In this document: positions 1 to 6,987 of the stretch, piece after piece
How the letters are laid out: each line of letters begins with the position of its first letter
How positions within the stretch are numbered: position 1 is the stretch's first letter
Assembly: GCA_016708825.1 (NCBI GenBank)
Contig: JADJEZ010000009.1
Coordinates: 1 to 64,000 of the forward strand
Origin: Betaproteobacteria bacterium
GTDB taxonomy: Bacteria > Pseudomonadota > Gammaproteobacteria > Burkholderiales > Usitatibacteraceae
Direction: 5' to 3'
Length of the DNA: 64,000 nt
Notes under the pieces: model-generated
Told to the model about the DNA's origin: nothing
Seen by the model: the letters and a program-made list of their open reading frames with translations, nothing else
Databases searched by the model: none
Made by a program: the position numbers and the translations under genes

Positions 1-377
1 CAGGATCTTCTCGTTGGTGTCGCGGCCCTTCTGGTGGCCCAGCACCATCACGCTCTGGCCGTTGAAGCGCGCCAGGCCGCCGACGATGGCCGCGTCGTCC
101 GAGAACGAGCGGTCGCCGTGCATCTCCTCGAAGTCCGTGCACATCGCCGCGACGTAGTCGAGCGTGTAGGGGCGCTGCGGGTGGCGCGCGACCTTGAGAT
201 CTGCCATGCCGTGAGCTTCGCGTAGATGTCCTTCGTGAGGTCGCGGCTCTTGCGCGACAGCCGCTCGATCTCCTGCGAGATGTCGACGGCGCTGTCGTCC
301 TGAACGAAGCGCAGCTCCTCGATCTTCTGCTCGAGCTCCGCGATGGGCTGCTCGAAATCCAGGAAGGTGGTCTTCAA
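1..377 (-). CDS. accA: Acetyl-CoA carboxylase carboxyltransferase subunit alpha, N-terminal part, frameshifted
   Basis: Alpha subunit of the carboxyltransferase that, with AccD, moves the carboxyl group from biotin to acetyl-CoA to make malonyl-CoA for fatty acid synthesis. The N-terminus matches the family closely (KTTFLDFEQPIAELEQKIEE, then FVQDDSAVDIS and KDIYAKLTAWQ). The start is taken as TTG at 377 because no ATG is available and the next residues are KTTFLDFEQ. Around position 196 the frame changes: after AWQIS the family sequence (KVARHPQRPYTLDY, then HGDRSFSDDAAIVGGLARF) continues in another frame, as if one base were missing. The gene runs off the left edge of the window. The family assignment is secure; whether the frameshift is real is not. 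Confidence 0.85.
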
Positions 378-450
378 CGGGTTTGCGCGGGAGGCCAAGA
401 GGCGGAAATGATAACAGGGAGGGGTAGCGTGGGCGGGTAGCGTGGGCGGG

Positions 451-624
451 GGGCGGATGCGTCGGCATTTTCGGAGCGCGCAATCGTGGCCCCGGGATGG
501 GTCCCGGCGATTCGGGCTTGCCAACCCACGGCTGCACCCGAATCGCCACCCATCCGGAAGGCGGGGCCGCTTCGCTTTCCCGCCCCGTGGCCGCGCGCTA
601 CGAAAATGCCAACGCATCCGCCCC
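451..624. repeat. Long imperfect palindrome 1
   Basis: The outer arms 451-473 and 601-624 are complementary with one mismatch (gggcggatgcgt against acgcatccgccc), and an inner stem pairs 506-517 with 537-547 (ggcgattcgggc / cccgaatcgcc). The right arm carries an extra GC-rich stretch at about 555-590. Could be a decayed non-autonomous mobile element, a REP-like element or a large hairpin; nothing in it codes for a transposase. Confidence 0.65.
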
Positions 625-650
625 CCGCCCTGCCGGCACTCCGTGGAGCC

Positions 651-684
651 GTCACCGCGAACCCGTTGCAGCGGACCCCGTGTC
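651..684 (+). repeat. Direct repeat, copy 1 of 2
   Basis: A 34-bp unit beginning gtcaccgcgaacc and ending ccgtgtc, repeated at 719-752 with two substitutions. It lies in the spacer between the two long palindromes. Confidence 0.65.
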
Positions 685-718
685 GCCAACCGGCCGCCGC
701 ACAACGGAACGCCGCCGA

Positions 719-752
719 GTCACCGCGAACCGGTTGCAGCGGACTCCGTGTC
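719..752 (+). repeat. Direct repeat, copy 2 of 2
   Basis: Second copy of the 34-bp unit at 651-684; the start-to-start distance is 68 bp. Function unknown. Confidence 0.65.
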
Positions 753-780
753 ACTGCCGTCGATCGCGAGCCACCACCGC

Positions 781-973
781 GGGAAGGATCCGGAATATCC
801 GATCGCATCCTTGGCATGCGACCGTCGCGGACGAGGTAGCGCCAGCGTCCTCGTCTTCAGATGGGTGGAAATCCGGGGCCTGGCGTGGGTTGCCTGGCCC
901 CGGATTTCCGGGCACCCATCCGACGGTCACGCTTGCATGCCCAGGATGCGATCGGATATTCCGGATCCTTCCC
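781..973. repeat. Long palindrome 2 with perfect 31-bp arms
   Basis: Positions 781-811 and 943-973 are perfect reverse complements over 31 bp (starting gggaaggatccggaa). A second nested stem pairs 863-880 with 896-917 around a short centre (gcctggcgtgggttgcctgg). The right arm ends only 33 bp before the start of the ECF sigma gene and abuts its likely promoter, so the element could affect that transcript or simply be a repeat inserted upstream. Confidence 0.75.
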
Positions 974-993
974 CTCCTGCCTCCGATCCTCGC

Positions 994-999
994 TAGAAT
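994..999 (+). promoter_or_regulatory. Candidate -10 (TAGAAT) for the ECF sigma gene
   Basis: TAGAAT ends 7 nt before the ATG at 1007, which would place the transcript start at or next to the start codon (leaderless). No clear -35 is seen; the -35 position lies at the edge of palindrome 2. Inference from spacing only. Confidence 0.35.
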
Positions 1000-1006
1000 C
1001 GCCGCC

Positions 1007-1588
1007 ATGCCCATGCCCCTTGACGACGCCGACCGGCTCGCCTCCCTCCTCGCGGCATCGGCCACCGGCGACCGACAGGCCTTCGCGGAGCTCTACCGCG
1101 CCAGCAGCGCGAAACTGTTTGCCGTGTCGCTGCGTATCGTGAGGGAACGGCAGCTCGCGGAGGAAGTCTTGCAGGACGCATTCGTCTCCATCTGGAACCA
1201 CGCGCCGGACTACGCACGGGCGAAGAGCGCGCCGATGACGTGGATGGCGGCCATCGTGCGCAACCGCAGCCTCGACGTCCTGCGCCGCGGCGCGCGCGAG
1301 GTCGAGGACGTGGACGAGGCGCTCGCCTCCGTGCTCGTGGACGAGTCGGCCGCCCCCGCCCGCGACGCGGAGCGCGCCGAGCAGAAGCACGCCATCGGCG
1401 ACTGCATGGGCGAGTTGGAGAGCGACCAGCGCCAGTCGATCGCGCTCGCGTTCTTCCACGGGCTCACGCACTCGGAACTGGCGCAGCACCTGCGCCGGCC
1501 GCTGGGCACGGTGAAGACGCACATCCGCCGCGGTCTCGCGCGGCTCAAGGATTGCCTCGATCGGGCCGGCGTGCCGGGCCACCGATGA
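1007..1588 (+). CDS. RNA polymerase ECF sigma factor
   Basis: 193-residue extracytoplasmic-function sigma-70 factor. Region 2 covers about residues 20-95 (FAELYRASSAKLFAVSLRIV, then EVLQDAFVSIWNHA and TWMAAIVRNRSLDVLRR), which binds core enzyme and the -10 element. Region 4 covers about 125-185 with the helix-turn-helix around HSELAQHLRRPLGTVKTHIR. The start is ATG 1007; a second in-frame ATG lies two codons on. The stop overlaps the ATG of the next gene (ATGA), which is its membrane anti-sigma partner, so the two are probably translationally coupled and this factor is held inactive until the anti-sigma is removed. The stimulus is not evident from the sequence. Confidence 0.93.
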   Translation: MPMPLDDADRLASLLAASATGDRQAFAELYRASSAKLFAVSLRIVRERQLAEEVLQDAFVSIWNHAPDYARAKSAPMTWMAAIVRNRSLDVLRRGAREVEDVDEALASVLVDESAAPARDAERAEQKHAIGDCMGELESDQRQSIALAFFHGLTHSELAQHLRRPLGTVKTHIRRGLARLKDCLDRAGVPGHR

Positions 1589-2286
1589 AGCGCCTCTCCC
1601 CCGATATCAAGCACGCGCTGGCGGCCGGTTACGTGCTCGGCACGCTGCGCGGGCGCGCGCGCAGCCGGTTCGACGCGATGGCAGCCACCGACGGCGAGCT
1701 CGCGCGGTTCCGCGAACAGTGGGAGGCGTTCCTCGTGCCGCTCGCCGGGCGCGTGGCACCGGTCGCGCCACCTTCGCGGGTCTGGCGGGCGATCGAGGCG
1801 CGCATCGCGCGGCCGCGGGAACGCGGCGCGACGGGCATCTGGTCGAGCCTCGCCTTCTGGCGCTGGATCGGGGCGGGGCTTGCTGCTGCTGCGGTCGCGC
1901 TCCTCGTCCTGAGCTTCGGACTTCGCGCGCCGGTTTCCACCGAGCCCCTGCTGGTCGCGGTGCTCGCCACGCCGGAACAGGTGCCGCGCATCGTGGTCGA
2001 GCAGCCGCGCGAGGGCCTGCTCAGGCTGCGCATGGTCAAGCCCTGGCCGTCGATGCAGGGCCGGGACCTCGAACTCTGGGTGATTCCGCAGGAGGGCAAA
2101 CCGCGCTCGCTCGGCGTGGTGCCCGCGGACCGCGATGCCGAGGTGCGCCTGGCGGGGCTGGAAGTGAAGCTGCAGGGAGGCGTCGCTTTCGCCGTTTCCA
2201 GCGAACCGGCGGGCGGTTCTCCCACGGGGCAACCCACGGGCAAGGTGCTCTGCTCGGGCGCGATCGCCCGCGGTCGCCGCGCCTGA
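1585..2286 (+). CDS. Membrane anti-sigma factor (RskA-like)
   Basis: 233-residue partner of the preceding ECF sigma factor. The cytoplasmic N-terminus (about 1-90) contains the AAGYVLGTLRGRARSRF segment typical of RskA-type anti-sigma domains and lacks the His/Cys zinc motif of the ZAS class. One transmembrane helix lies at about 93-113 (IGAGLAAAAVALLVLSFGL). The rest (about 115-233) is a periplasmic domain with the LELWVIPQEGKPRSLGVV segment of the RskA family. The start overlaps the sigma stop codon. Such proteins bind the sigma factor at the membrane and release it after proteolysis or a conformational change; which applies here is unknown. Confidence 0.88.
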   Translation: MKRLSPDIKHALAAGYVLGTLRGRARSRFDAMAATDGELARFREQWEAFLVPLAGRVAPVAPPSRVWRAIEARIARPRERGATGIWSSLAFWRWIGAGLAAAAVALLVLSFGLRAPVSTEPLLVAVLATPEQVPRIVVEQPREGLLRLRMVKPWPSMQGRDLELWVIPQEGKPRSLGVVPADRDAEVRLAGLEVKLQGGVAFAVSSEPAGGSPTGQPTGKVLCSGAIARGRRA

Positions 2287-2293
2287 GCGGCGG

Positions 2294-3175
2294 TTACGGC
2301 GCGCGTTTTCGCAGCCGGTCCACCGCGACGCACAGGGCTTCGATCCCCTCGACCACGCGCGGCGAGGGGCGCCCCAGCGCCCGCGAGGCCACGAAGGCGA
2401 GGTGCCCGCGATCCACCGCGGCGAGCCCCGCGCGTTCCGCCCAGTCGCGGCGGAACTGGTTCTCGCCTCCTTCCGGCCCCGTGCCCAGGATCGCCTCCGG
2501 GTCGCGCGCGAACAGTTCCTCCCAGGAGACCTGCGGCGCCACTTCGGCCAGGTCCGCGAAGGCATTCGTCGCCCCGCAGGCTTCCAGCGCCTCGCCCATG
2601 AAGTGCCTTCCCCCGATGGTCATGAGGGGGCGGTGGGATATCTCGAGGAACAGGCGCACCGGCTGCCTGGCCCCGTACCGGGCGCGAAGCGATGCGAGTC
2701 GCGATTCGAACGCGCGCGCGGCGGGCCCCGCGTCCCCGCCCGAGAGCGCGGCGGTCACCGCGAGGAGCCGGGCTATCCCCGCGAGCGTGCGCGTCTCGAT
2801 CACGAACACGCGTGCGCCGAGCGCCTCTATCCGAGGGATGTCGGTGGCACGAAAGGAGTCCTTCCACGCGATGACGAGATCCGGCGAGAGCCTCGCGAGC
2901 GCCTCCAGATCGATGGTGAAAGCGTTGGAGACGACGGGCAGGCTTGCGGCGGCCGGCGGATGGTCGCTCCACGCGCTCACCCCCACCACGCGCGATCCGG
3001 CGCCCACCGCGAAGGCGGCCTCGGTGAGCGAAGGGGCCAGCGTGGCGATGCGCTGCGCCGGCCCGGGTAGCGAGACGCGGCGCCCCAGGTCGTCGGTGAG
3101 CGCAATCTCCGCACGGGCCGCGAGCGCGGCGGCGGCCAGGACCAGGGCCACCAGTGCGCGGACCGCCGCCTTCAC
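2294..3175 (-). CDS. Periplasmic cobalamin/metal-chelate binding protein (BtuF-like)
   Basis: 293-residue substrate-binding protein of the helical-backbone metal receptor class (BtuF/FepB type), which delivers corrinoids or chelated iron to an ABC importer. Signal peptide at 1-22 (LVALVLAAAALAARA). Mature protein: ALTDDLGRRVSLPGPAQRIATL, the usual opening of the fold, then LSPDLVIAWKDSF and a C-terminal lobe ending in PRVVEGIEALC. The start is GTG at 3175, overlapping the stop of the upstream DAHP synthase gene (GTGA). It is therefore last in the aromatic operon, although its function has no obvious link to that pathway. No permease or ATPase gene is nearby. The substrate cannot be told from sequence. 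Confidence 0.82.
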   Translation of the reverse strand: MKAAVRALVALVLAAAALAARAEIALTDDLGRRVSLPGPAQRIATLAPSLTEAAFAVGAGSRVVGVSAWSDHPPAAASLPVVSNAFTIDLEALARLSPDLVIAWKDSFRATDIPRIEALGARVFVIETRTLAGIARLLAVTAALSGGDAGPAARAFESRLASLRARYGARQPVRLFLEISHRPLMTIGGRHFMGEALEACGATNAFADLAEVAPQVSWEELFARDPEAILGTGPEGGENQFRRDWAERAGLAAVDRGHLAFVASRALGRPSPRVVEGIEALCVAVDRLRKRAP

Positions 3176-4083
3176 GCGCCGGCGTGGCGCGCGGCGAGCG
3201 CGCGGCGCGCGAGCCACGCTTCGCGGGCGACGGCCATGTCCTCGAGGAACCAGGGCAACTCCTCGAGCGTGATCGCCTGCGCCGCGTCGACGAGGGCCCG
3301 GCGCGGCTCGGGGTGCATGTCGGTCAGCACCATGTTCGCGCCGGCGATGACGCCCTGCGCGGCCACGTGGAAGATATCGGGCACGCCGTCGGGCGAGGCG
3401 CCCCGGATGCCCACGGAATGCGACGGGTCCACGCACACCGGCATGCGCGTCAGGCGCTTGACCGTCGGCACGTGGCCGAAGTCGACGAGGTTCCTGTGCG
3501 GGTCGCCGAAGTTGGTCTTCATCCCGCGCAGGCAGAACACGATGTCGCGGTTGCCGCCGCTCGCCACGTACTCGGCCGCCAGCAGCGACTCGTGCAGCGT
3601 GATGCCGAAGCCGCGCTTCAGGAGGATGGGGAAGTCGCGCTGGCCGCCCACGGTCTTCAGGAGCTCGAAATTCTGCGTGTTCCTCGTGCCGATCTGCAGC
3701 ATCACGCCCGTGGGATCGCCCGTGGCGCGCAGCGCCGCGCGGATCTCGTCCACGTGCTCGTCGTGCGTGACCTCCATGGAGATCACGCGGATGCCGTACT
3801 TGCCGGCGAGCTCGAAGACGTAGGGCAGGCACTGCTTGCCGTAGCCCTGGAACGAGTAGGGGCTGGTGCGGGGCTTGTAGGCGCCCATGCGCGCACAGGG
3901 CTGTCCCGCGGCCTTGAGCGCGGCAAACGTCTGCTCCACGTACTCGCGCGTGTCGACCGCGTTGAGCCCCGCCACCACGTGAAACGAGTCCTGGTCGAAG
4001 ACGACGCCCCGGTACTCGAAGCGGATGGACTCTTCGTTGCCGGGCCGGCGGCCGAGGATGCGGAATTCGTCGGTTCGGGTCAT
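3172..4083 (-). CDS. 3-deoxy-7-phosphoheptulonate (DAHP) synthase, type I-beta-like
   Basis: 303-residue enzyme of the small DAHP/KDO8P synthase branch: condenses phosphoenolpyruvate with erythrose 4-phosphate in the first step of the shikimate pathway. Motifs include GAYKPRTSPYSFQG (phosphate binding), VISMEVTHDEHV, LLKRGFGITLHE and CVDPSHSVGIRG with the metal-binding His. It lacks the N-terminal extension of the two AroG-type enzymes upstream. It follows the second aroG by 13 nt and overlaps the BtuF-like gene. KDO8P synthase is a weaker alternative; the PRTSPYSFQG pattern favours DAHP synthase. Confidence 0.85.
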   Translation of the reverse strand: MTRTDEFRILGRRPGNEESIRFEYRGVVFDQDSFHVVAGLNAVDTREYVEQTFAALKAAGQPCARMGAYKPRTSPYSFQGYGKQCLPYVFELAGKYGIRVISMEVTHDEHVDEIRAALRATGDPTGVMLQIGTRNTQNFELLKTVGGQRDFPILLKRGFGITLHESLLAAEYVASGGNRDIVFCLRGMKTNFGDPHRNLVDFGHVPTVKRLTRMPVCVDPSHSVGIRGASPDGVPDIFHVAAQGVIAGANMVLTDMHPEPRRALVDAAQAITLEELPWFLEDMAVAREAWLARRALAARHAGA

Positions 4084-4096
4084 CGCGGTCGCGGCG

Positions 4097-5248
4097 CTAC
4101 TCGGAGCGGGCGAGCCGCCGGGCGCGCACGCCTTCGGCCAGCGTTTCCAGCAGGCGAACGCTGTCTTCCCAACCCAGGCAGGCGTCGGTAATCGAGATGC
4201 CGTGCGCGGGCGCCTGGCCGGCGACGAGATCCTGCCGGCCGGGGTTCAGGTTGCTCTCGACCATCACGCCCATGATGCGGTCCTCGCCCGCGGCAAGCTG
4301 CGCGGCCACGTCCGCCGCGACGTCGCGCTGGCGCAGGTAGTCCTTCGAGCAATTGGCATGGGAGAAGTCCACCATCAGGCGCGGCGCCTGCCCCGCGGCG
4401 GCGAGCTCCCGCGAGGCGGCCTCGATGCTCGCCGCGTCGTAGTTCGGCGCCCTGCCGCCGCGCAGGATCACGTGGCAGTCCTCGTTGCCCGCGGTCTCGA
4501 AGATGGCCGCCTGCCCCGTCTTGGTCATGCCCATGAAGGCGTGCGGCGCGGCCGCCGCGCGAAGCGCGTCGACCGCGACCTTCACCGAGCCGTCGGTGCC
4601 GTTCTTGAAACCCACCGGGCACGACAACCCCGAGGCGAGCTGGCGGTGCGACTGCGATTCCGTCGTGCGCGCGCCGATGGCGCCCCAGGCGATCAGGTCC
4701 GAGATGTACTGCGGCGAGAGCAGGTCGAGGAACTCCGTGCCGCAGGCGAGCCCCAGGCGATTGACCTCCAGCAGCAGCTTCCTCGCGAGCCGCAGGCCCT
4801 CGTTCATCGCGAAGCTGCCGTCCAGGTGCGGGTCGTTGATGAAGCCCTTCCAGCCGACGGTCGTGCGCGGCTTCTCGAAGTAGACGCGCATCACCACCAG
4901 CAGCTCGCCCTCCAGACGGCGCGCTTCGCCCGCGAGGCGCGTCGCGTATTCGAGCGCCGCATCGTAGTCGTGGATGGAGCACGGCCCCGCCACGACCAGC
5001 AGCCGGTCCTCGGCGCCGTGCAGCACGCGGTGGATCGCCTGGCGGGCGCTCCCCACCACGGCGAGCGCGGCGGCGTCGACCGGAATCTGCTCGACGAGGA
5101 GCTGCGGGGCGATGAGCGCCCGCACCGCGGTGATCCGCAGGTCGTCGGTGCGGCCGATGACGCTCACCGCGACCTTTCCGCCGCCTGTTCCCGCAGCGAG
5201 CGGCCTCACGGGCGCGGCGCCAGGATCCTTCCTGCCCGTCATGGTCAT
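4097..5248 (-). CDS. aroG: DAHP synthase, type I-alpha (second copy)
   Basis: 383-residue AroG/AroF/AroH-type DAHP synthase. Signature segments: GPCSIHDYDAALEYA, MRVYFEKPRTTVGWKG, SHRQLASGLSCPVGFKNGTD, DFSHANCSKD and NPGRQDLVAGQ. Closely related to the next gene upstream, which points to tandem duplication. Its N-terminus is about 25 residues longer (MTMTGRKDPGAAPV start), which is the region that carries feedback-inhibitor contacts in this family, so the two copies may respond to different aromatic amino acids; that is inference. The ATG overlaps the stop of the first copy (ATGA). Stop TAG at 4097-4099. Confidence 0.95.
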   Translation of the reverse strand: MTMTGRKDPGAAPVRPLAAGTGGGKVAVSVIGRTDDLRITAVRALIAPQLLVEQIPVDAAALAVVGSARQAIHRVLHGAEDRLLVVAGPCSIHDYDAALEYATRLAGEARRLEGELLVVMRVYFEKPRTTVGWKGFINDPHLDGSFAMNEGLRLARKLLLEVNRLGLACGTEFLDLLSPQYISDLIAWGAIGARTTESQSHRQLASGLSCPVGFKNGTDGSVKVAVDALRAAAAPHAFMGMTKTGQAAIFETAGNEDCHVILRGGRAPNYDAASIEAASRELAAAGQAPRLMVDFSHANCSKDYLRQRDVAADVAAQLAAGEDRIMGVMVESNLNPGRQDLVAGQAPAHGISITDACLGWEDSVRLLETLAEGVRARRLARSE

Positions 5249-6321
5249 TCCTCCGGCGCTTCCGGCGCCGCGCGGCGCCTGCGCACGGCTTCGGCGAGGG
5301 TTTCGAGCACGCCCACGGTCTGGTCGAATCCGAGGCAGGCGTCGGTAATGGAGACGCCGTACTCCAGGCGATGGCCGCGCACCAGATCCTGGCGCCCGGG
5401 ATTCAGGTGGCTCTCCACCATCACCCCCACGATGCGTGATTCGCCTCCCGCCACCTGGCCGGCCACGGCGCCGGCCACCTCGACCTGCTTCTCGAACTGC
5501 TTCGATGCGTTGGCGTGGGAGAAATCGATCATCAGGTGCTGGGCGAGGCCCGCCGCGGCGAGTTCCCGGCAGGCGGCTTCCACGCTGGCGGCGTCGTAGT
5601 TGGGCGACTTCCCGCCGCGCAGGATCACGTGGCAGTCCTCGTTGCCCGCGGTCTTGAACACGGCCACGTGCCCGCTCTTGGTGACGGAAATGAAGTGGTG
5701 GCGCGTGTTGGCTGCCTTGATCGCGTCCACGGCGATGCGGATGTTGCCGTCGGTGCCGTTCTTGAAGCCCACCGGGCACGACAGCCCCGAGGCGAGCTGG
5801 CGGTGCGACTGCGATTCGGTGGTGCGCGCCCCGATCGCGCCCCAGGAAATCAGGTCCGCGATGTACTGCGGTGAGATGAGGTCGAGGAACTCCGTTCCGC
5901 AGGGGACGCCGAGCTTGTTGATGTCGAGCAGCAGGCTCCTCGCGAGCCGCAAGCCCTCGTTCATGTCGAAGGTGTCGTTCAGGTGCGGGTCGTTGATGAG
6001 CCCCTTCCAGCCCACGGTGGTGCGCGGCTTCTCGAAGTACACGCGCATCACCACGAGGAGGTCCTCGGCGAGGCGGTCGCGCTGGGCCTTGAGGCGGATG
6101 GCGTACTCGCGGGCGGCGTCGATGTCGTGGATGGAGCACGGGCCGACCACCACCAGCAGGCGGTCGTCCGCTCCGCGCAGGATGTCGTGGACGCCCTGGC
6201 GCGCCTCGAAGGTGACGCGTTCGGTCTCGTCGCTCGCGGGCAGCGCACGCATCACCTGCATGGGGGCGAGGAGCTCGTCGCCCTGCTCGATGCGTACGTC
6301 GTCGGTTCGGTAGTGGGTCAT
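5245..6321 (-). CDS. aroG: DAHP synthase, type I-alpha (first copy)
   Basis: 358-residue AroG-type DAHP synthase, first structural gene of the aromatic operon. Contains GPCSIHDIDAAREYA, MRVYFEKPRTTVGWKG, HRQLASGLSCPVGFKNGTDG, IDFSHANASKQFE and NPGRQDL. The N-terminus (DDVRIEQGDELLAP) is the segment where allosteric aromatic amino acids bind in characterised relatives. The gene begins 24 nt after a Rho-independent terminator that follows a Tyr/Phe/Trp-rich leader peptide, so its transcription is probably set by attenuation. It overlaps the second copy by 4 nt. Which amino acid inhibits it cannot be read from the sequence. Confidence 0.96.
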   Translation of the reverse strand: MTHYRTDDVRIEQGDELLAPMQVMRALPASDETERVTFEARQGVHDILRGADDRLLVVVGPCSIHDIDAAREYAIRLKAQRDRLAEDLLVVMRVYFEKPRTTVGWKGLINDPHLNDTFDMNEGLRLARSLLLDINKLGVPCGTEFLDLISPQYIADLISWGAIGARTTESQSHRQLASGLSCPVGFKNGTDGNIRIAVDAIKAANTRHHFISVTKSGHVAVFKTAGNEDCHVILRGGKSPNYDAASVEAACRELAAAGLAQHLMIDFSHANASKQFEKQVEVAGAVAGQVAGGESRIVGVMVESHLNPGRQDLVRGHRLEYGVSITDACLGFDQTVGVLETLAEAVRRRRAAPEAPEE

Positions 6322-6345
6322 GTCCGTTCTTCGGGAATCGGCAAG

Positions 6346-6377
6346 AAAAAAAACCGCCAGTGTGCGGCTGGCGGTTT
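6346..6377 (-). terminator. Attenuator terminator before the aroG operon
   Basis: On the minus strand a perfect 10-bp stem (aaaccgccag / ctggcggttt) with a 7-nt loop is followed directly by a run of T (complement of the A-run 6346-6353). It is a textbook intrinsic terminator, yet it sits between a short leader ORF and aroG, so it would stop transcription before the structural genes. The aaGGCGG segment of the leader can pair with CCGCC of the stem, a possible antiterminator; this pairing is inferred by eye. Confidence 0.85.
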
Positions 6378-6409
6378 CTTCGGGGTCCTGCGCGCCTCTT
6401 CGGTTCGCG

Positions 6410-6478
6410 CTAGCTTCTCCCGGCCGCCTTGGGCGTGGGAAACCAGAAATGGAAGCCGTAGGGAGCGGGGCGAATCAT
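6410..6478 (-). CDS. Aromatic-amino-acid leader peptide (attenuation)
   Basis: A 22-codon ORF directly upstream of the terminator. Residues 7-13 read Tyr-Gly-Phe-His-Phe-Trp-Phe, five aromatic codons in seven, in a peptide that otherwise has none. The stop (TAG) lies 33 nt before the terminator stem. GCTTC in codons 8-9 can pair with GAAGC near the stop, and GGCGG in codons 18-19 can pair with CCGCC of the terminator, matching a classical 1:2 / 2:3 / 3:4 arrangement. Ribosome stalling when charged Tyr, Phe or Trp tRNA is scarce would favour read-through into the DAHP synthase genes. A -10-like TAGCAT six nt upstream suggests a leaderless transcript starting at the AUG. Confidence 0.8.
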   Translation of the reverse strand: MIRPAPYGFHFWFPTPKAAGRS

Positions 6479-6484
6479 GGCGCC

Positions 6485-6514
6485 ATGCTAGCAGAGGCCC
6501 ATGTTGCAGCGCAA
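6485..6514 (-). promoter_or_regulatory. Candidate sigma-70 promoter of the aromatic operon
   Basis: On the minus strand TTGCGC (6514-6509), an 18-nt spacer and TAGCAT (6490-6485). The predicted start falls on the A of the leader-peptide ATG at 6478. Based on spacing and motif match only. Confidence 0.45.
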
Positions 6515-6589
6515 GAAACCGGCGCCCGCGCCGGGGCCGGTCCGGCCTGCAGTACCATGGTTGCCCCGCCATACCGGACGCTCTTCCCC

Positions 6590-6946
6590 ATGCGCCATTC
6601 CGCCCTGCTTCTCGCCGCCTTCCTCCCCTTCGCAGCGCCGGCCGCGCCGATGCAGGACGGCGGCAGGGCCCGCGACTTCGCGCACGACCTGAAGCCCGGC
6701 GGCGTCGCCGAGGAATGCCTGCGGCTCGAGGCCGGCAGGAGCCGCAGCTTCTCCTGGTCGGCCGACGGCCCGGTCGACTTCAACATCCACTTCCACCACG
6801 GCGACAAGGTGAGCTACCCGGTGAAGGCGAACGGCCGGCGCAAGGGCGGCGGCAAGTTCACCGCCAGTGCCGGCGAGGATTACTGCTGGATGTGGTCCGC
6901 CAAGGAAGGGGCGCGGGTCACCGGCCAGCTCGGCCCGGAAGAATAG
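6590..6946 (+). CDS. Small exported protein of unknown function
   Basis: 118 residues with a signal peptide at 1-19 (HSALLLAAFLPFAAPAAP). The mature part has a His-rich segment (VDFNIHFHHGDKVSYPVK) and a YCWMWSAKEGARV segment; two Cys remain after cleavage. I do not recognise a family with certainty; the beta-rich pattern could be a small binding domain. It is transcribed away from the aromatic operon. ATG 6590 is chosen because the signal peptide starts there; an in-frame ATG at 6556 would add a non-signal extension. It may be secreted or periplasmic; function unknown. Confidence 0.65.
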   Translation: MRHSALLLAAFLPFAAPAAPMQDGGRARDFAHDLKPGGVAEECLRLEAGRSRSFSWSADGPVDFNIHFHHGDKVSYPVKANGRRKGGGKFTASAGEDYCWMWSAKEGARVTGQLGPEE

Positions 6947-6987
6947 CCGCCGGGGCCGGCGCGAAGCGGTGCCCGCCCCGGGGAGAC

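Larger units (their letters stand above)
378..1006. other. Long non-coding region built of palindromes and short direct repeats
   Basis: About 630 bp between accA and the ECF sigma gene hold no convincing gene. Open frames exist on both strands, but they translate the two arms of the same inverted repeats into similar peptides, which is what a palindrome gives and not what a gene gives. The region contains two long imperfect palindromes (451-624 and 781-973) separated by two copies of a roughly 34-bp direct repeat (651-684 and 719-752). Confidence 0.7.

Noticed and set aside
442..996. Open frames of 100-180 codons on both strands in the palindromic region
   Set aside because: Both strands give similar peptides because the region is palindromic; no start context or homology.
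1210..2972. Long antisense ORFs over the sigma/anti-sigma and BtuF-like genes
   Set aside because: Arg/Pro/Ala-rich shadow frames typical of high-GC DNA; the sense genes match known families.
6485..6600. aro leader and promoter as trp-type operator for a repressor
   Set aside because: No palindromic operator is seen; the leader/terminator arrangement explains the region.
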